Shown here: positions 15,762 through 23,161 of the stretch, piece after piece | How the letters are laid out: every line of letters begins with the position of its first letter | Numbering within the stretch: the first letter of the stretch is position 1 | From: Halanaerobium salsuginis | Lineage (GTDB): Bacteria > Bacillota > Halanaerobiia > Halanaerobiales > Halanaerobiaceae | DNA length: 64,000 nucleotides | NCBI RefSeq assembly: GCF_900114545.1 | Contig: NZ_FOTI01000004.1 | Coordinates: forward strand, 60,374 to 124,373 | Reading direction: 5' to 3' | Translations under genes and position numbers: made by a program | The notes under the pieces: generated by a model | What the model was told of the DNA's origin: nothing | Database searches by the model: none | What the model saw: the letters and a program-made list of their open reading frames with translations, nothing else

Positions 15762-16565
15762 ATGGCTGATACAAAAAAAGAACAGCCTATCTATGATGAA
15801 AAGGTCAACTATATTTTGACAGCTTTAAAGAACGGAAAGTCCAGAGAGGAGATAGCTGATGATTTGAATTATTCCAGCTACAAATCGATGGACATGTATA
15901 TCAGAAGAAAAAACTTCCTCTGGGATGCAGATCGTGGTACTTATGTGCCAAAAGTAGATGACCCTGGATTTGAAAATAAGAAGTTAACTGGCATATCTTC
16001 AAAAGCTGATTTAATTATTAGTTTGTTTGCTGATGAGGGTAGTGATCCAAAATCTGTAGCTAAAAAAGTAGGGTTTAATGACCATAAAGATTTAGCGGAT
16101 TTTATGAAGCAACAGAATTATATCTGGTCCATAGATGAGCGGAATTATATTCATCAATCTGAAATGGAAGATGATGAGGAAGAAAAGAAGAAAGCTGCTC
16201 CAGAAACTAATGGGAAAGAACTTGCCACAGAGATTAGAAAACAGGTTGAACGTCAGGTCAATGTTGCAGAAAGACTGGCTAAGTTTACCCCAGTGATGGA
16301 ATTTTTAGAAGAAAACATGGATTCCTTAAGGGAACTATTAGCAGCTACAGAGGATGGAGAAGAAAGTGATGGAGAAATTCCACATTTCGCAGTGCCAGGA
16401 ACAACCAAAACCAAAAGTGTCTATATGGCTGATAGATTAGCTGAATTAGTTACAGAATTCAGCAAGGTTAGGAATGTATCTCAGAGAGATATTTTCGAAG
16501 CTGCAGTTATTGAGTATTTACGAAAGTATGGTTACAAAGATGCAGTTAATTCTCTTCTCAAGTGA
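15762..16565 (+). CDS. DNA-binding protein with duplicated N-terminal domain and RHH-like C-terminus
   Basis: A 267-residue protein, probably a DNA-binding partner of the XerD-like recombinase. Two copies of an about 50-residue helical unit are visible: YILTALKNGKSREEIADDLN (about 14-60, ending NFLWDADRGTYVPK) and LIISLFADEGSDPKSVAKKVGF (about 78-125, ending NYIWSIDERNYIHQ); each looks like a helix-turn-helix with a W-D-x-x-x-x-Y end. A Glu/Lys-rich linker (130-165) and a coiled region lead to a C-terminal segment (SVYMADRLAELVTEFSKVRNVSQRDIFEAAVIEYLRKYG) resembling a ribbon-helix-helix repressor. ATG 15762 follows AAGGAGGT. Confidence 0.65.
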   Translation: MADTKKEQPIYDEKVNYILTALKNGKSREEIADDLNYSSYKSMDMYIRRKNFLWDADRGTYVPKVDDPGFENKKLTGISSKADLIISLFADEGSDPKSVAKKVGFNDHKDLADFMKQQNYIWSIDERNYIHQSEMEDDEEEKKKAAPETNGKELATEIRKQVERQVNVAERLAKFTPVMEFLEENMDSLRELLAATEDGEESDGEIPHFAVPGTTKTKSVYMADRLAELVTEFSKVRNVSQRDIFEAAVIEYLRKYGYKDAVNSLLK

Positions 16566-16627
16566 TATATAATAGATTTAATAGTAGGAAAAAATTAAGT
16601 TTTAACGAATTAGTTATTAAGGAAATG

Positions 16628-16656
16628 TTTTTCTATGATGATTAGTATGATATAAT
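16628..16656 (+). promoter_or_regulatory. Extended -10 promoter of the Rpn-type gene
   Basis: TGATATAAT (extended -10; TATAAT at 16651-16656) with a poor -35 (TTTTTC at 16628-16633, 17-bp spacing). Confidence 0.5.
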
Positions 16657-16693
16657 AATTATACAGGAAGTTAAAAGAGATGGAGGGACTACA

Positions 16694-17704
16694 TTGGATA
16701 TTATTAAAAATCCACATGATTCTCTTTTTAAGAGAACTCTTGGTGATAAAGAAGTGGCAGTAGATTTTTTAGAAAATTATCTACCTAATAGTATTTTAAA
16801 AGAAATTGATTTAACCGATATTAAGGTAGCCAAAGATAGTTTTATAGATAAAGAGTTGGAAGAAAGTTTTTCTGATATTTTATATAATGTAAGTATAGAT
16901 GGTAAAGAGGGATTTGTTTACTTATTATTTGAACACAAGAGCTATTTTGATAAAATGACACCAGTCCAGATGCTTGGTTATATAGTAGATATCTGGAAGC
17001 TTTATAATAAACAGAATAAAAACGAGAAACTACCACCAATTATACCTATTCTTATTTATCATGGAGATAGAAAATGGAAGTACGGAAGCAGTTTATCAGA
17101 ATTACTTGAAGCTACTTCAGAGGCTATTTCAGATTATATACCTGGTTATAATTATTTGCTTTATGATTTTTCTAATTATTCTGATGCAGAAATAAAGGGA
17201 CAGATTAAGCTGAGGCTATTTTTAAAGTTGATCTCTCATATTTTTGATGATGATTTTGATAAAGGACTGCGGGAAGTTCTGCCTTTGTTAATTGAACTAA
17301 GCAAAAAAACAACCGGGCTGGAGTATATTGAAACTGTTGTAAAGTATATTTTAAATATTGGAGAAGAAATTTCTTTAAATGAGTTGGATCAAAAGGCAAA
17401 AACCATTTCAGCTGAAGGGAGTGCTGTAATTATGACTATAGCAGAAAAAATCTATCATGATGGAAAAGAAGAAGGTATTGAAGAAGGAATAGAAAAAGGA
17501 AAAGTAGTTGGTAAAGAAGAAGGAAAAGTTGAAAATATGCATGAAATGATTGAGTTTGCTTTAGATTTGAAGTTTGGAATGACCAGTAAATCTCTCGCAA
17601 AAGATATTAAAGAAATAGATGATTATGAAAAATTAAAAGAAATTAAATTAGCTATTAAAAATTATGATTCTTTAGATGAATTAGTTAAGAGTATTGGTAT
17701 TTAA
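16694..17704 (+). CDS. Rpn-family PD-(D/E)XK nuclease (transposase_31-like)
   Basis: A 336-residue member of the Rpn/YhgA-like family (recombination-promoting nuclease). Seen: the start HDSLFKRTLGDKEVAVDFLENYLP, the nuclease core with Asp in ESFSDILYN (about 60) and ExK in LLFEHKSYF (about 79-83), and PIIPILIYHGDRKW, all typical. Near residues 253-280 a Gly/Glu/Lys-rich repeat (GKEEGIEEGIEKGKVVGKEEGK) connects to a helical C-terminus; such repeats are common and variable in this family. Family members cut DNA and promote RecA-independent recombination; some act in phage defence. TTG start, 7 nt after GGAGG. A strong terminator follows. Confidence 0.85.
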   Translation: MDIIKNPHDSLFKRTLGDKEVAVDFLENYLPNSILKEIDLTDIKVAKDSFIDKELEESFSDILYNVSIDGKEGFVYLLFEHKSYFDKMTPVQMLGYIVDIWKLYNKQNKNEKLPPIIPILIYHGDRKWKYGSSLSELLEATSEAISDYIPGYNYLLYDFSNYSDAEIKGQIKLRLFLKLISHIFDDDFDKGLREVLPLLIELSKKTTGLEYIETVVKYILNIGEEISLNELDQKAKTISAEGSAVIMTIAEKIYHDGKEEGIEEGIEKGKVVGKEEGKVENMHEMIEFALDLKFGMTSKSLAKDIKEIDDYEKLKEIKLAIKNYDSLDELVKSIGI

Positions 17705-17755
17705 ATTTTAAGATTTAGCTTAGTTTTTAGACCAACAGAAAAATATGTTTTCAGA

Positions 17756-17795
17756 AACTGTTATCTATTCTATTATAGATAGCAGTTATTTTTTT
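17756..17795 (+). terminator. Intrinsic terminator of the Rpn-type gene
   Basis: AACTGTTATCTAT (17756-17768) pairs with ATAGATAGCAGTT (17775-17787, one G-U), followed by ATTTTTTT. Confidence 0.85.
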
Positions 17796-17838
17796 GCAAT
17801 CGTTACTCTTCTTACAGGAGAGAGCGGTTGCTTTTTTA
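17796..17838 (+). terminator. Second terminator, back to back with the first
   Basis: GCAATCG (17796-17802) pairs with CGGTTGC (17825-17831), with an inner CTCT/AGAG helix, followed by TTTTTT. It has no gene of its own and may be the old terminator of a gene displaced by the accessory region. Confidence 0.75.
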
Positions 17839-18173
17839 TTTTCAGCAACAAAATCTGTTCCAAAACTAGAGGTTTACTATCATTATTTTATACTTAGGTT
17901 TCCAAATGGTAGCAACATTTATCTTTATTTTATCTTTAGAACAACAAATGGTATTTATTCCTCTTTCACCATGAACCCATGTGTGACATGGGATTATAGA
18001 GATGGTTATTTCTTCAAAAAATGGAATATATTTAGTAATGGTTACTAAAACACCGTTGCTGGCAACACTATCGGCCGAAGTGTTGCTGCGGAGGTGCTCA
18101 TATAACCAAAACAGATCAGATTTAACTGGCAAGGATGCCAGAAACAACACAAAATTTCAAGGAGGAATAAATA
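17839..18173 (+). other. Flagellin promoter and long structured leader
   Basis: No gene is supported in this 335-bp stretch. It holds at least four hairpins: CCCATGT/ACATGGG (17976-17992), TTTAGTAA/TTACTAAA (18031-18049), GCAACACT/AGTGTTGC (18062-18086) and CTGGCA/TGCCAG (18126-18141). No clear sigma-D promoter (TAAA-N15-GCCGATAT) was found; TAAA at 18046 and GCCGAA at 18074 are too far apart. Confidence 0.55.
18126..18166 (+). promoter_or_regulatory. Two CsrA-like binding sites in the flagellin leader
   Basis: A 6-bp hairpin (CTGGCA/TGCCAG, 18126-18141) shows AGGA in its loop, matching the CsrA consensus core CARGGAUG (CAAGGATG). A second site, CAAGGAGGA (18158-18166), overlaps the flagellin ribosome binding site. 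This two-site arrangement is the one known for the hag leader of Bacillus subtilis, where CsrA blocks translation until FliW removes it. The match is seen; regulation here is inferred. Confidence 0.7.
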
Positions 18174-19856
18174 ATGAGAATTAACACGAATGTTGCTGCG
18201 TTGAATTCATACAACCAGCTAAAAAACACACAGAGTAATCTAAGTAAGTCTTTATCAAGGTTGTCTTCAGGAAAAAGAATTAATGGTGCTGCTGATGATG
18301 CTGCAGGACTGGCTATTAGTGAAAAGATGAATGCTCAGACCAGAGGTTTAGCAATGGCTCAGAGAAATGCTCAGGATGGTATTTCAATGATTCAAACTGC
18401 TGAGGGTGCTCTTAAAGAATCTCACTCAATCTTACAGAGAATGAGAGAGTTAGCAAACCAGTCAGCAAACGGTACAAATACTGCTGCTGATAGAGAAAAT
18501 ATTCAGGATGAAATTTCTCAATTAAAAAGTGAACTTGATAGAATCGGTAATACAACAGAATTTAATACTCAAAAATTATTGAATGGTAATTTAGCTGGTA
18601 CTGCGGGTGTATCAGGTGAAAATACTACCACTGGTGCAAAAGTGTTAGATCAGACTAAGGCAAGTTTCACTGCAACGCAAGATTTTGGGTCTGTTACTGG
18701 TACTGCTTTAGATTTTGATGCTGGTGAATCAGAAACAATAACTATTGATGGACATGATGTTGATATAGATTGGAGTGCAAAGCTGGATGACTCTGCTCAG
18801 GATCTACTTGACTCAGATTATGGTACTACTAATATGACTGATTCTGAGAGAGCTGATGCAGTTAAAGCTATTGAAGATGCCATAAATTCATCTATTGATG
18901 ACTATAATTCAACTAATGCTGCTGGCGCCAATGTAGAACATGTAAATCTTTATGATACAACAGGTACTAGTGGTGGTGCTATGGTTATTGAAAGTGGAGT
19001 TGAAGGTGAAGAGTCAGAGATATCTTTCTCTGCAGATGGATCAGTATTAGATACTTATGTTGGTGAAGCAGATAATACAGATATAAGTGAATCAGGTGAT
19101 AATGAAGCAGTAGGAACTGTTGCTGCGACAGGTCTGAAATTTGAAATTAATGGAGTGAAATTGCAGACAACAGACGGTTCAAATGCTGCTGCTGACATTG
19201 TTGCAATAAGTGCTGGTGATAGCGGAGATACTATTGCATCTGATATTGAAACTAAAATGAATAACGGGATTTCCGATTATAATGATAATGCTGGATTATC
19301 CAAAGGTGATGAAGGTTATATAGAAAATGTGACAGTTGATGCTAAAGATGGAAGATTTGAAATCAAAAGTGAATCAGGGGCAGTTTCCTTCATTAAAGAA
19401 GATGGTGATACTGCTTTAGAATCATTAGGATTAACAGAAGCTCAGACTGAAGCTTCTGATAATGGGGCTTTAAGCTTTCAGATTGGTGCTAATAGAGGAC
19501 AAAGTATGAGTATTGGTATTAATGATATGAGAAGTGGAGCTTTAGGAGTTAATAATATAGATGTTTCCACACAAAGTGGTGCTGAATTAGCTTTAGATGC
19601 TTTAGATGATGCTATTTCTAATGTTTCTAAAGAAAGATCTAAGCTTGGTGCTGTACAAAACAGATTAGATCATACTATTAACAATCTGAGCACTGCAGAA
19701 GAAAATTTAACAGCTGCTGAATCCAGAATCTCTGATGTAGATATGGCTAAAGAAATGATGAGCTTTACTAAGTCACAGATCTTAAGTCAGGCTGGTACAG
19801 CAATGTTGGCTCAAGCTAACCAGTTACCACAGGGAGTACTACAGTTACTCGGTTAA
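18174..19856 (+). CDS. fliC: Flagellin
   Basis: A 560-residue filament protein. The conserved N-terminal D0/D1 part ([32 protein letters not shown]..., about 1-140) and C-terminal D1/D0 part (about 470-560, ending [17 protein letters not shown]) are complete. About 300 residues of Asp/Gly/Ser-rich, low-Lys sequence lie between them, forming the surface-exposed D2/D3 domains; the protein is nearly twice the length of minimal Hag. It is exported without a signal peptide by the flagellar type III system. Its leader carries CsrA-like sites, and a strong terminator follows, so it is transcribed alone. fliW and csrA, often just upstream of hag in Firmicutes, are absent here. Confidence 0.97.
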   Translation: MRINTNVAALNSYNQLKNTQSNLSKSLSRLSSGKRINGAADDAAGLAISEKMNAQTRGLAMAQRNAQDGISMIQTAEGALKESHSILQRMRELANQSANGTNTAADRENIQDEISQLKSELDRIGNTTEFNTQKLLNGNLAGTAGVSGENTTTGAKVLDQTKASFTATQDFGSVTGTALDFDAGESETITIDGHDVDIDWSAKLDDSAQDLLDSDYGTTNMTDSERADAVKAIEDAINSSIDDYNSTNAAGANVEHVNLYDTTGTSGGAMVIESGVEGEESEISFSADGSVLDTYVGEADNTDISESGDNEAVGTVAATGLKFEINGVKLQTTDGSNAAADIVAISAGDSGDTIASDIETKMNNGISDYNDNAGLSKGDEGYIENVTVDAKDGRFEIKSESGAVSFIKEDGDTALESLGLTEAQTEASDNGALSFQIGANRGQSMSIGINDMRSGALGVNNIDVSTQSGAELALDALDDAISNVSKERSKLGAVQNRLDHTINNLSTAEENLTAAESRISDVDMAKEMMSFTKSQILSQAGTAMLAQANQLPQGVLQLLG

Positions 19857-19894
19857 TTTCTTGAAGAGAATAATATAGATATAGACTAACAATC

Positions 19895-19926
19895 AAGCCG
19901 GCCGGTTTTCCGGCTGGCTTTTTTTA
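19895..19926 (+). terminator. Strong terminator of the flagellin gene
   Basis: AAGCCGGCCGG (19895-19905) pairs with CCGGCTGGCTT (19910-19920) around TTTT and is followed by a T-run. Confidence 0.92.
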
Positions 19927-19948
19927 AAAAGAAAGGGTGGAAGCTATT

Positions 19949-20320
19949 ATGAGAGTAGATAGTGTGGAATCTCTTTCCAACCGTCAGATTCATAATAATA
20001 ATAGCAATAATCAAAGCACTAGAGTTAATAGAAATGATAATAGCAATCGTAAGCCTGAATCTCTTCGAGAAAAAGAAGAATATTCCGAGCAAGAACTTGA
20101 AGATGAAGTCAGAGAATCAGTTAAAGATATAAACGAAATAGTAGATAAAGTTAAAGAAGGACTTTCCTTTCAAATTCATGAAGATACAGAAAAGATGATG
20201 GTTAAGGTAGTTGATTTGAATACAGATGAAGTAATTAAAGAACTACCACCGGAAGAGATGCTTGATTTACAGGCTAGAATTCATGAGATGGTAGGAATCC
20301 TGATAGACGAAAAAGTTTAG
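19949..20320 (+). CDS. flaG: FlaG family flagellar protein
   Basis: A 123-residue protein. The first half is Asn/Ser/Arg-rich and probably disordered; the second half (SFQIHEDTEKMMVKVVDLNTDEVIKELPPEEMLDLQARIHEMVGILIDEKV) is the FlaG domain, with the signature VIxELPPEEML. FlaG proteins influence filament length and are commonly found between flagellin and fliD, as here. ATG 19949 is preferred over GTG 19937, which overlaps the AAAGGGTGG ribosome binding site. fliD starts 15 nt after the stop codon, so the two form an operon. Confidence 0.88.
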   Translation: MRVDSVESLSNRQIHNNNSNNQSTRVNRNDNSNRKPESLREKEEYSEQELEDEVRESVKDINEIVDKVKEGLSFQIHEDTEKMMVKVVDLNTDEVIKELPPEEMLDLQARIHEMVGILIDEKV

Positions 20321-20334
20321 AAAGGAGGCTTAAT

Positions 20335-21732
20335 ATGAGTGATTTGGCTTTAAGTGGATTAGCAACTGGCAATGATTATGATGCAATTATTGACAAATTA
20401 GTTGCACTCGAGCAGCAGCCTATTTTACGTTATCAGGATCAAATTTCTGAGTTAGAATCTGTTAAGGGAGCCTGGCGTGATGTTAATAGTAGATTGAAAA
20501 ATCTTGAGAATAAGTTAACTGATTTGAAGTTGCCTTCAACTTTTAATTCACGTACAGCAACTAGCAGTAATGATTCTGCAGTAACTGCAACTGCAAATAG
20601 CGATGCTATAGCAGCTAAATATAAGGTAGAAGTTAACAGTGTAGCTTTAGCTCAGAGAGTAGCAGGTTTTGATATGGTTGATTCTGATCAAGAGCTTGGT
20701 TCATTTGATAGTTCTTTACCAGCTGAAACTACTGTTAAAATTAATGGTGAAGATATTGTATTAAAAAATACTGATACTTTAAAAGATGTTGTCAATACAA
20801 TTAATGATAGTGAGTCTGGTGTGCAGGCTTCAATTGTTGATAATCATCTAGTTCTGGAAAGTGAGGAAACTGGTCTAGATAATGAAATGACTTTTTCTGA
20901 CAGTAATGGAGTATTAGAAACTCTGGGGATTATTGACAGTGGGGGAGCTGTAGTTAATGAGCTTCAGGCTGCTTCTGACGCTGAAATAACAATTAACGGT
21001 ATTGACAACATTACAAGTTCCAGTAATGAATTTAGTGAGGCAGTTTCAGGGATGACATTTACAGTTAATCCAGCAGCTGAACTTAATAGTACAGCAAATA
21101 TTTCAGTTGCTAGAGATGATGGTAAAGCTGTTACAGCTGTCCAGGCTTTTGTGGATCAATATAATAGTATTGCAGATTTTCTTGACACCAAAACTGATTA
21201 TGATAAAGATACTAAAAAAGCTGGTATTTTACAAGGTGACAGTACAGCCAACATGCTGCAAACTCGTCTGCGTGAGTTTGCTACAAACTCAATTAAAGAA
21301 GGCGGTAAATATAATAACTTGATGTCAATTGGAATTGAGATTGACCGTCAGGGAGAAATGACACTGGATAGTGATAAATTTAAAGAGGCGCTGGCTGAAA
21401 GTCCAGAAGAAGTTACTAGTCTCTTTACTGCTGATGCTGATGAAGAAGGTTATGATGGGATGGCTACCCGGATGGATAGCTATATTGATAAATTATTGCA
21501 GACAAATACAGGTGTTATTCCAAGTCGAATTGATATGTATGATGAACAGATTGAAGATCTCAATGATGATATCACAGAGGTTCAGGATCGTGTTGAAATG
21601 GTTAGAGAGCGTTATACAGCTCAATTTGCAGATATGGAAGAGGCTATCTCAAATATGCAGAGTCAACAAAGTTGGATGATGAGCCAGCTTGCCAGCCTTA
21701 ATAATACAAGTGGCATGAGTTCAGCTAGTTAA
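20335..21732 (+). CDS. fliD: Flagellar filament cap protein FliD
   Basis: A 465-residue hook-associated protein 2. The N-terminal FliD domain (LSGLATGNDYDAIIDKLVALEQQPILRYQDQISELES, about 5-100) and the C-terminal domain (about 230-465, with QAFVDQYNSIADFLDTKTDYD and the final coiled coil MVRERYTAQFADMEEAISNMQSQQSWMMSQLASL) are both present; length is normal. FliD caps the growing filament and directs flagellin insertion. It has AAAGGAGG upstream and follows flaG directly. A terminator lies at 21748-21787. Confidence 0.95.
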   Translation: MSDLALSGLATGNDYDAIIDKLVALEQQPILRYQDQISELESVKGAWRDVNSRLKNLENKLTDLKLPSTFNSRTATSSNDSAVTATANSDAIAAKYKVEVNSVALAQRVAGFDMVDSDQELGSFDSSLPAETTVKINGEDIVLKNTDTLKDVVNTINDSESGVQASIVDNHLVLESEETGLDNEMTFSDSNGVLETLGIIDSGGAVVNELQAASDAEITINGIDNITSSSNEFSEAVSGMTFTVNPAAELNSTANISVARDDGKAVTAVQAFVDQYNSIADFLDTKTDYDKDTKKAGILQGDSTANMLQTRLREFATNSIKEGGKYNNLMSIGIEIDRQGEMTLDSDKFKEALAESPEEVTSLFTADADEEGYDGMATRMDSYIDKLLQTNTGVIPSRIDMYDEQIEDLNDDITEVQDRVEMVRERYTAQFADMEEAISNMQSQQSWMMSQLASLNNTSGMSSAS

Positions 21733-21747
21733 TTTATTAACTCCAAT

Positions 21748-21787
21748 AAAGGAGAAAGATAGCTAAAAACTATCATTCTCCTTTTTA
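21748..21787 (+). terminator. Terminator of flaG-fliD
   Basis: A 15-bp stem (21748-21762 with 21770-21784, one mismatch) around a 7-nt loop, ending in a T-run. Confidence 0.88.
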
Positions 21788-21805
21788 TTCAGAAGGGATA
21801 GATAA

Positions 21806-22378
21806 ATGAAAATTTATTTAAATGAAGATTTAATAGCAGGAAAAACTAAAATAGAAAGTAAAGCAGATTTAATTGCTTTATTAGCTGAAAAATTAGAGAG
21901 AGAAATAGTTGATCAAGTTTATCTAGATGGTGTAGAAGTTTCCTATGACTATTTTCAGGAAAATAAACTTGATTTTGAACGATTAGATGAAATTAAATTT
22001 ATAACTAAAGCAGTTACAGTTTTAATCAGAGAAACACTCAGTGAAGCTGCCAGCTATTTACCTAAGTTAAAAAAAGCAATAATTAATTCGGCTAATCTCT
22101 TTCGCCAGCAGCAAAATCAGGCAGCAGCTCAACTGCTTAATCAGACACTGGCAGGGCTAGAGTGGTATTTAGAGATTACTCAGGCAATAATAACTTTACT
22201 TGAGGATGATCAACTATCTATAGTTGGGAAAGAAAAGTTAGAAAATTTTAAACAGGCTTTAAATAGAGCTATGATTGCTCTTCAAAATGACAATTATGAT
22301 TATTTAGCTGACTTGCTAGAGGCAGAAATTGTTGCTAAACTTGAAGAATTAGCTGAGTTTAATCAAGATTTGGCTTAA
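21806..22378 (+). CDS. Unknown protein in the fliS/fliT position
   Basis: A 190-residue protein of no recognised family. The first 70 residues (MKIYLNEDLIAGKTKI...DEIKFITK) suggest a small beta-grasp-like fold; the rest (about 75-190) consists of four amphipathic helices rich in Leu, Ala and Gln, similar in kind to the helical-bundle export chaperones FliS and FliT. Its position just after fliD, where fliS normally lies, suggests a flagellin or cap chaperone. This is inference from position and composition; it does not show the FliS sequence pattern. Confidence 0.5.
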   Translation: MKIYLNEDLIAGKTKIESKADLIALLAEKLEREIVDQVYLDGVEVSYDYFQENKLDFERLDEIKFITKAVTVLIRETLSEAASYLPKLKKAIINSANLFRQQQNQAAAQLLNQTLAGLEWYLEITQAIITLLEDDQLSIVGKEKLENFKQALNRAMIALQNDNYDYLADLLEAEIVAKLEELAEFNQDLA

Positions 22379-22416
22379 TAAATTTTTAATAAGTTAATTT
22401 ATATAGGGGTGATAAG

Positions 22417-22746
22417 ATGTCTGATCTAGAGAAAATTAATCCAATACCTAATTATTTACAGCTAGAATTGGCAAAAAATAAATCTAATAAACCAATTAAA
22501 ATTACCAGTAAAAATAATAGCTTTTTAATTAACTACCAGGAGCATAAAAAAACAGTTAAAATAGATCCAGGTGAATATAATTTAACTGAATTACAGGCAG
22601 CTTTAAAACAAAAAGTTAATGAGAGCTTTGGGATTGGGAAATTGAGTTTACAGCTCAATGCAGCTGGTTCTGACCGCCTTATTTATGCAGAGACCAAAGA
22701 AAAAGATCAGACTATTGGTCAGGACAGACTTGATCTAAAAGCATAG
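22417..22746 (+). CDS. Small unknown protein with a hook/flagellin-like repeat domain
   Basis: A 109-residue protein preceded by AGGGGTG. The segment NSFLINYQEHKKTVKIDPGEYNLTELQAALKQKVNESF resembles the domain seen in variable parts of flagellins, FlgK and other surface proteins ('xFxVxVdG...vtIpeGsYt..eLaxalq..in'). There is no signal peptide. It ends the flagellar cluster and may be a filament or hook accessory protein; function unproven. Confidence 0.5.
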   Translation: MSDLEKINPIPNYLQLELAKNKSNKPIKITSKNNSFLINYQEHKKTVKIDPGEYNLTELQAALKQKVNESFGIGKLSLQLNAAGSDRLIYAETKEKDQTIGQDRLDLKA

Positions 22747-22786
22747 TATATTTAATTAGTTGATTTAAGCAGTTAAATAGTTAATG

Positions 22787-22821
22787 AAGCCGTTGCCGTT
22801 TTAATTGGTAATGGTTTTTGT
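22787..22821 (+). terminator. Terminator of the flagellar cluster
   Basis: AAGCCGTTGCC (22787-22797) pairs with GGTAATGGTTT (22807-22817, several G-U), followed by further T residues. Confidence 0.65.
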
Positions 22822-22977
22822 TTTTTAATCTACTTTTAATCAATTTTTAAAAGTAATTTAATAATCTGCTGATATTATAGAATCAAGCTAAGAGATAAAC
22901 TTTTTATCCCCTTTAAAAGCTGTTAATTAACAGCTTTTAACATAAATTAAAGTACTAGATACTTTTCTCCTTGTTTT

Positions 22978-23011
22978 AACCGTCCTTTCCCGGGACGGTT
23001 TTTTCTTTTTT
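22978..23011 (+). terminator. Intrinsic terminator in the intergenic region
   Basis: AACCGTCC (22978-22985) pairs with GGACGGTT (22993-23000), followed by TTTTCTTTTTT. No gene ends directly before it. Confidence 0.85.
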
Positions 23012-23036
23012 GCTGAGTAAATTTCAAATAAAACTT

Positions 23037-23063
23037 TTGCTTGCTAAAGGATTATGGTATAAT
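23037..23063 (+). promoter_or_regulatory. Extended -10 promoter of the amino-acid transporter operon
   Basis: TGGTATAAT (TATAAT 23058-23063) with TTGCTT at 23037-23042, 15-bp spacing. The leader to the start codon is about 95 nt and contains CTAATC/GATTAG. Confidence 0.6.
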
Positions 23064-23161
23064 ATGTGTTAAGATATTTTCTGCCTGATTAATTGTTTCT
23101 AATCGAGATTAGGTAGGAGTGAGCAGCAGATTAAACAAAAATTTAAAGGAGGAAGTATTTA

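Larger units (their letters stand above)
1463..16565. mobile_element. Putative integrated replicon or satellite element (limits uncertain)
   Basis: Two tyrosine recombinases (1463 and 14842) bracket a replication module (primase-helicase, family A DNA polymerase, ssDNA-binding-like protein), an ArgR-like regulator, RadC, DUF2958 and many small unknown genes. That gene set is typical of phages, plasmids or satellites. No capsid, portal, terminase, tail, relaxase or T4SS gene was seen. No matching attachment-site duplications were found by eye, so the limits given are simply the outermost recombination genes; the helicase at the left edge and the Rpn nuclease at 16694 may also belong. Confidence 0.55.
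22822..23161 (+). other. Gene-free region with three successive hairpins, then a promoter
   Basis: A perfect 28-bp palindrome (22913-22940), a 6-bp hairpin AAAGTA/TACTTT (22949-22965) and a terminator (22978-23011) follow one another, then the promoter at 23037-23063. No frame with a ribosome binding site is seen before 23162. The run of hairpins ending in a terminator could be a small RNA; TATTAT at 22873-22878 is a possible -10. Confidence 0.45.

Noticed and set aside
1067..16693. Matching attachment-site repeats at both ends of the element
   Set aside because: No convincing long direct repeat or tRNA gene was found by eye near 1067-1450 or 16566-16693.
18046..18081. Sigma-D promoter for flagellin (TAAA ... 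GCCGAA)
   Set aside because: The spacing is 24 bp rather than about 15, and the GCCGAA part is inside a stable hairpin.
17794..18184. Short frames on both strands in the flagellin leader
   Set aside because: No ribosome binding sites; they cross strong hairpins and the flagellin start. The stretch is better explained as an untranslated leader.
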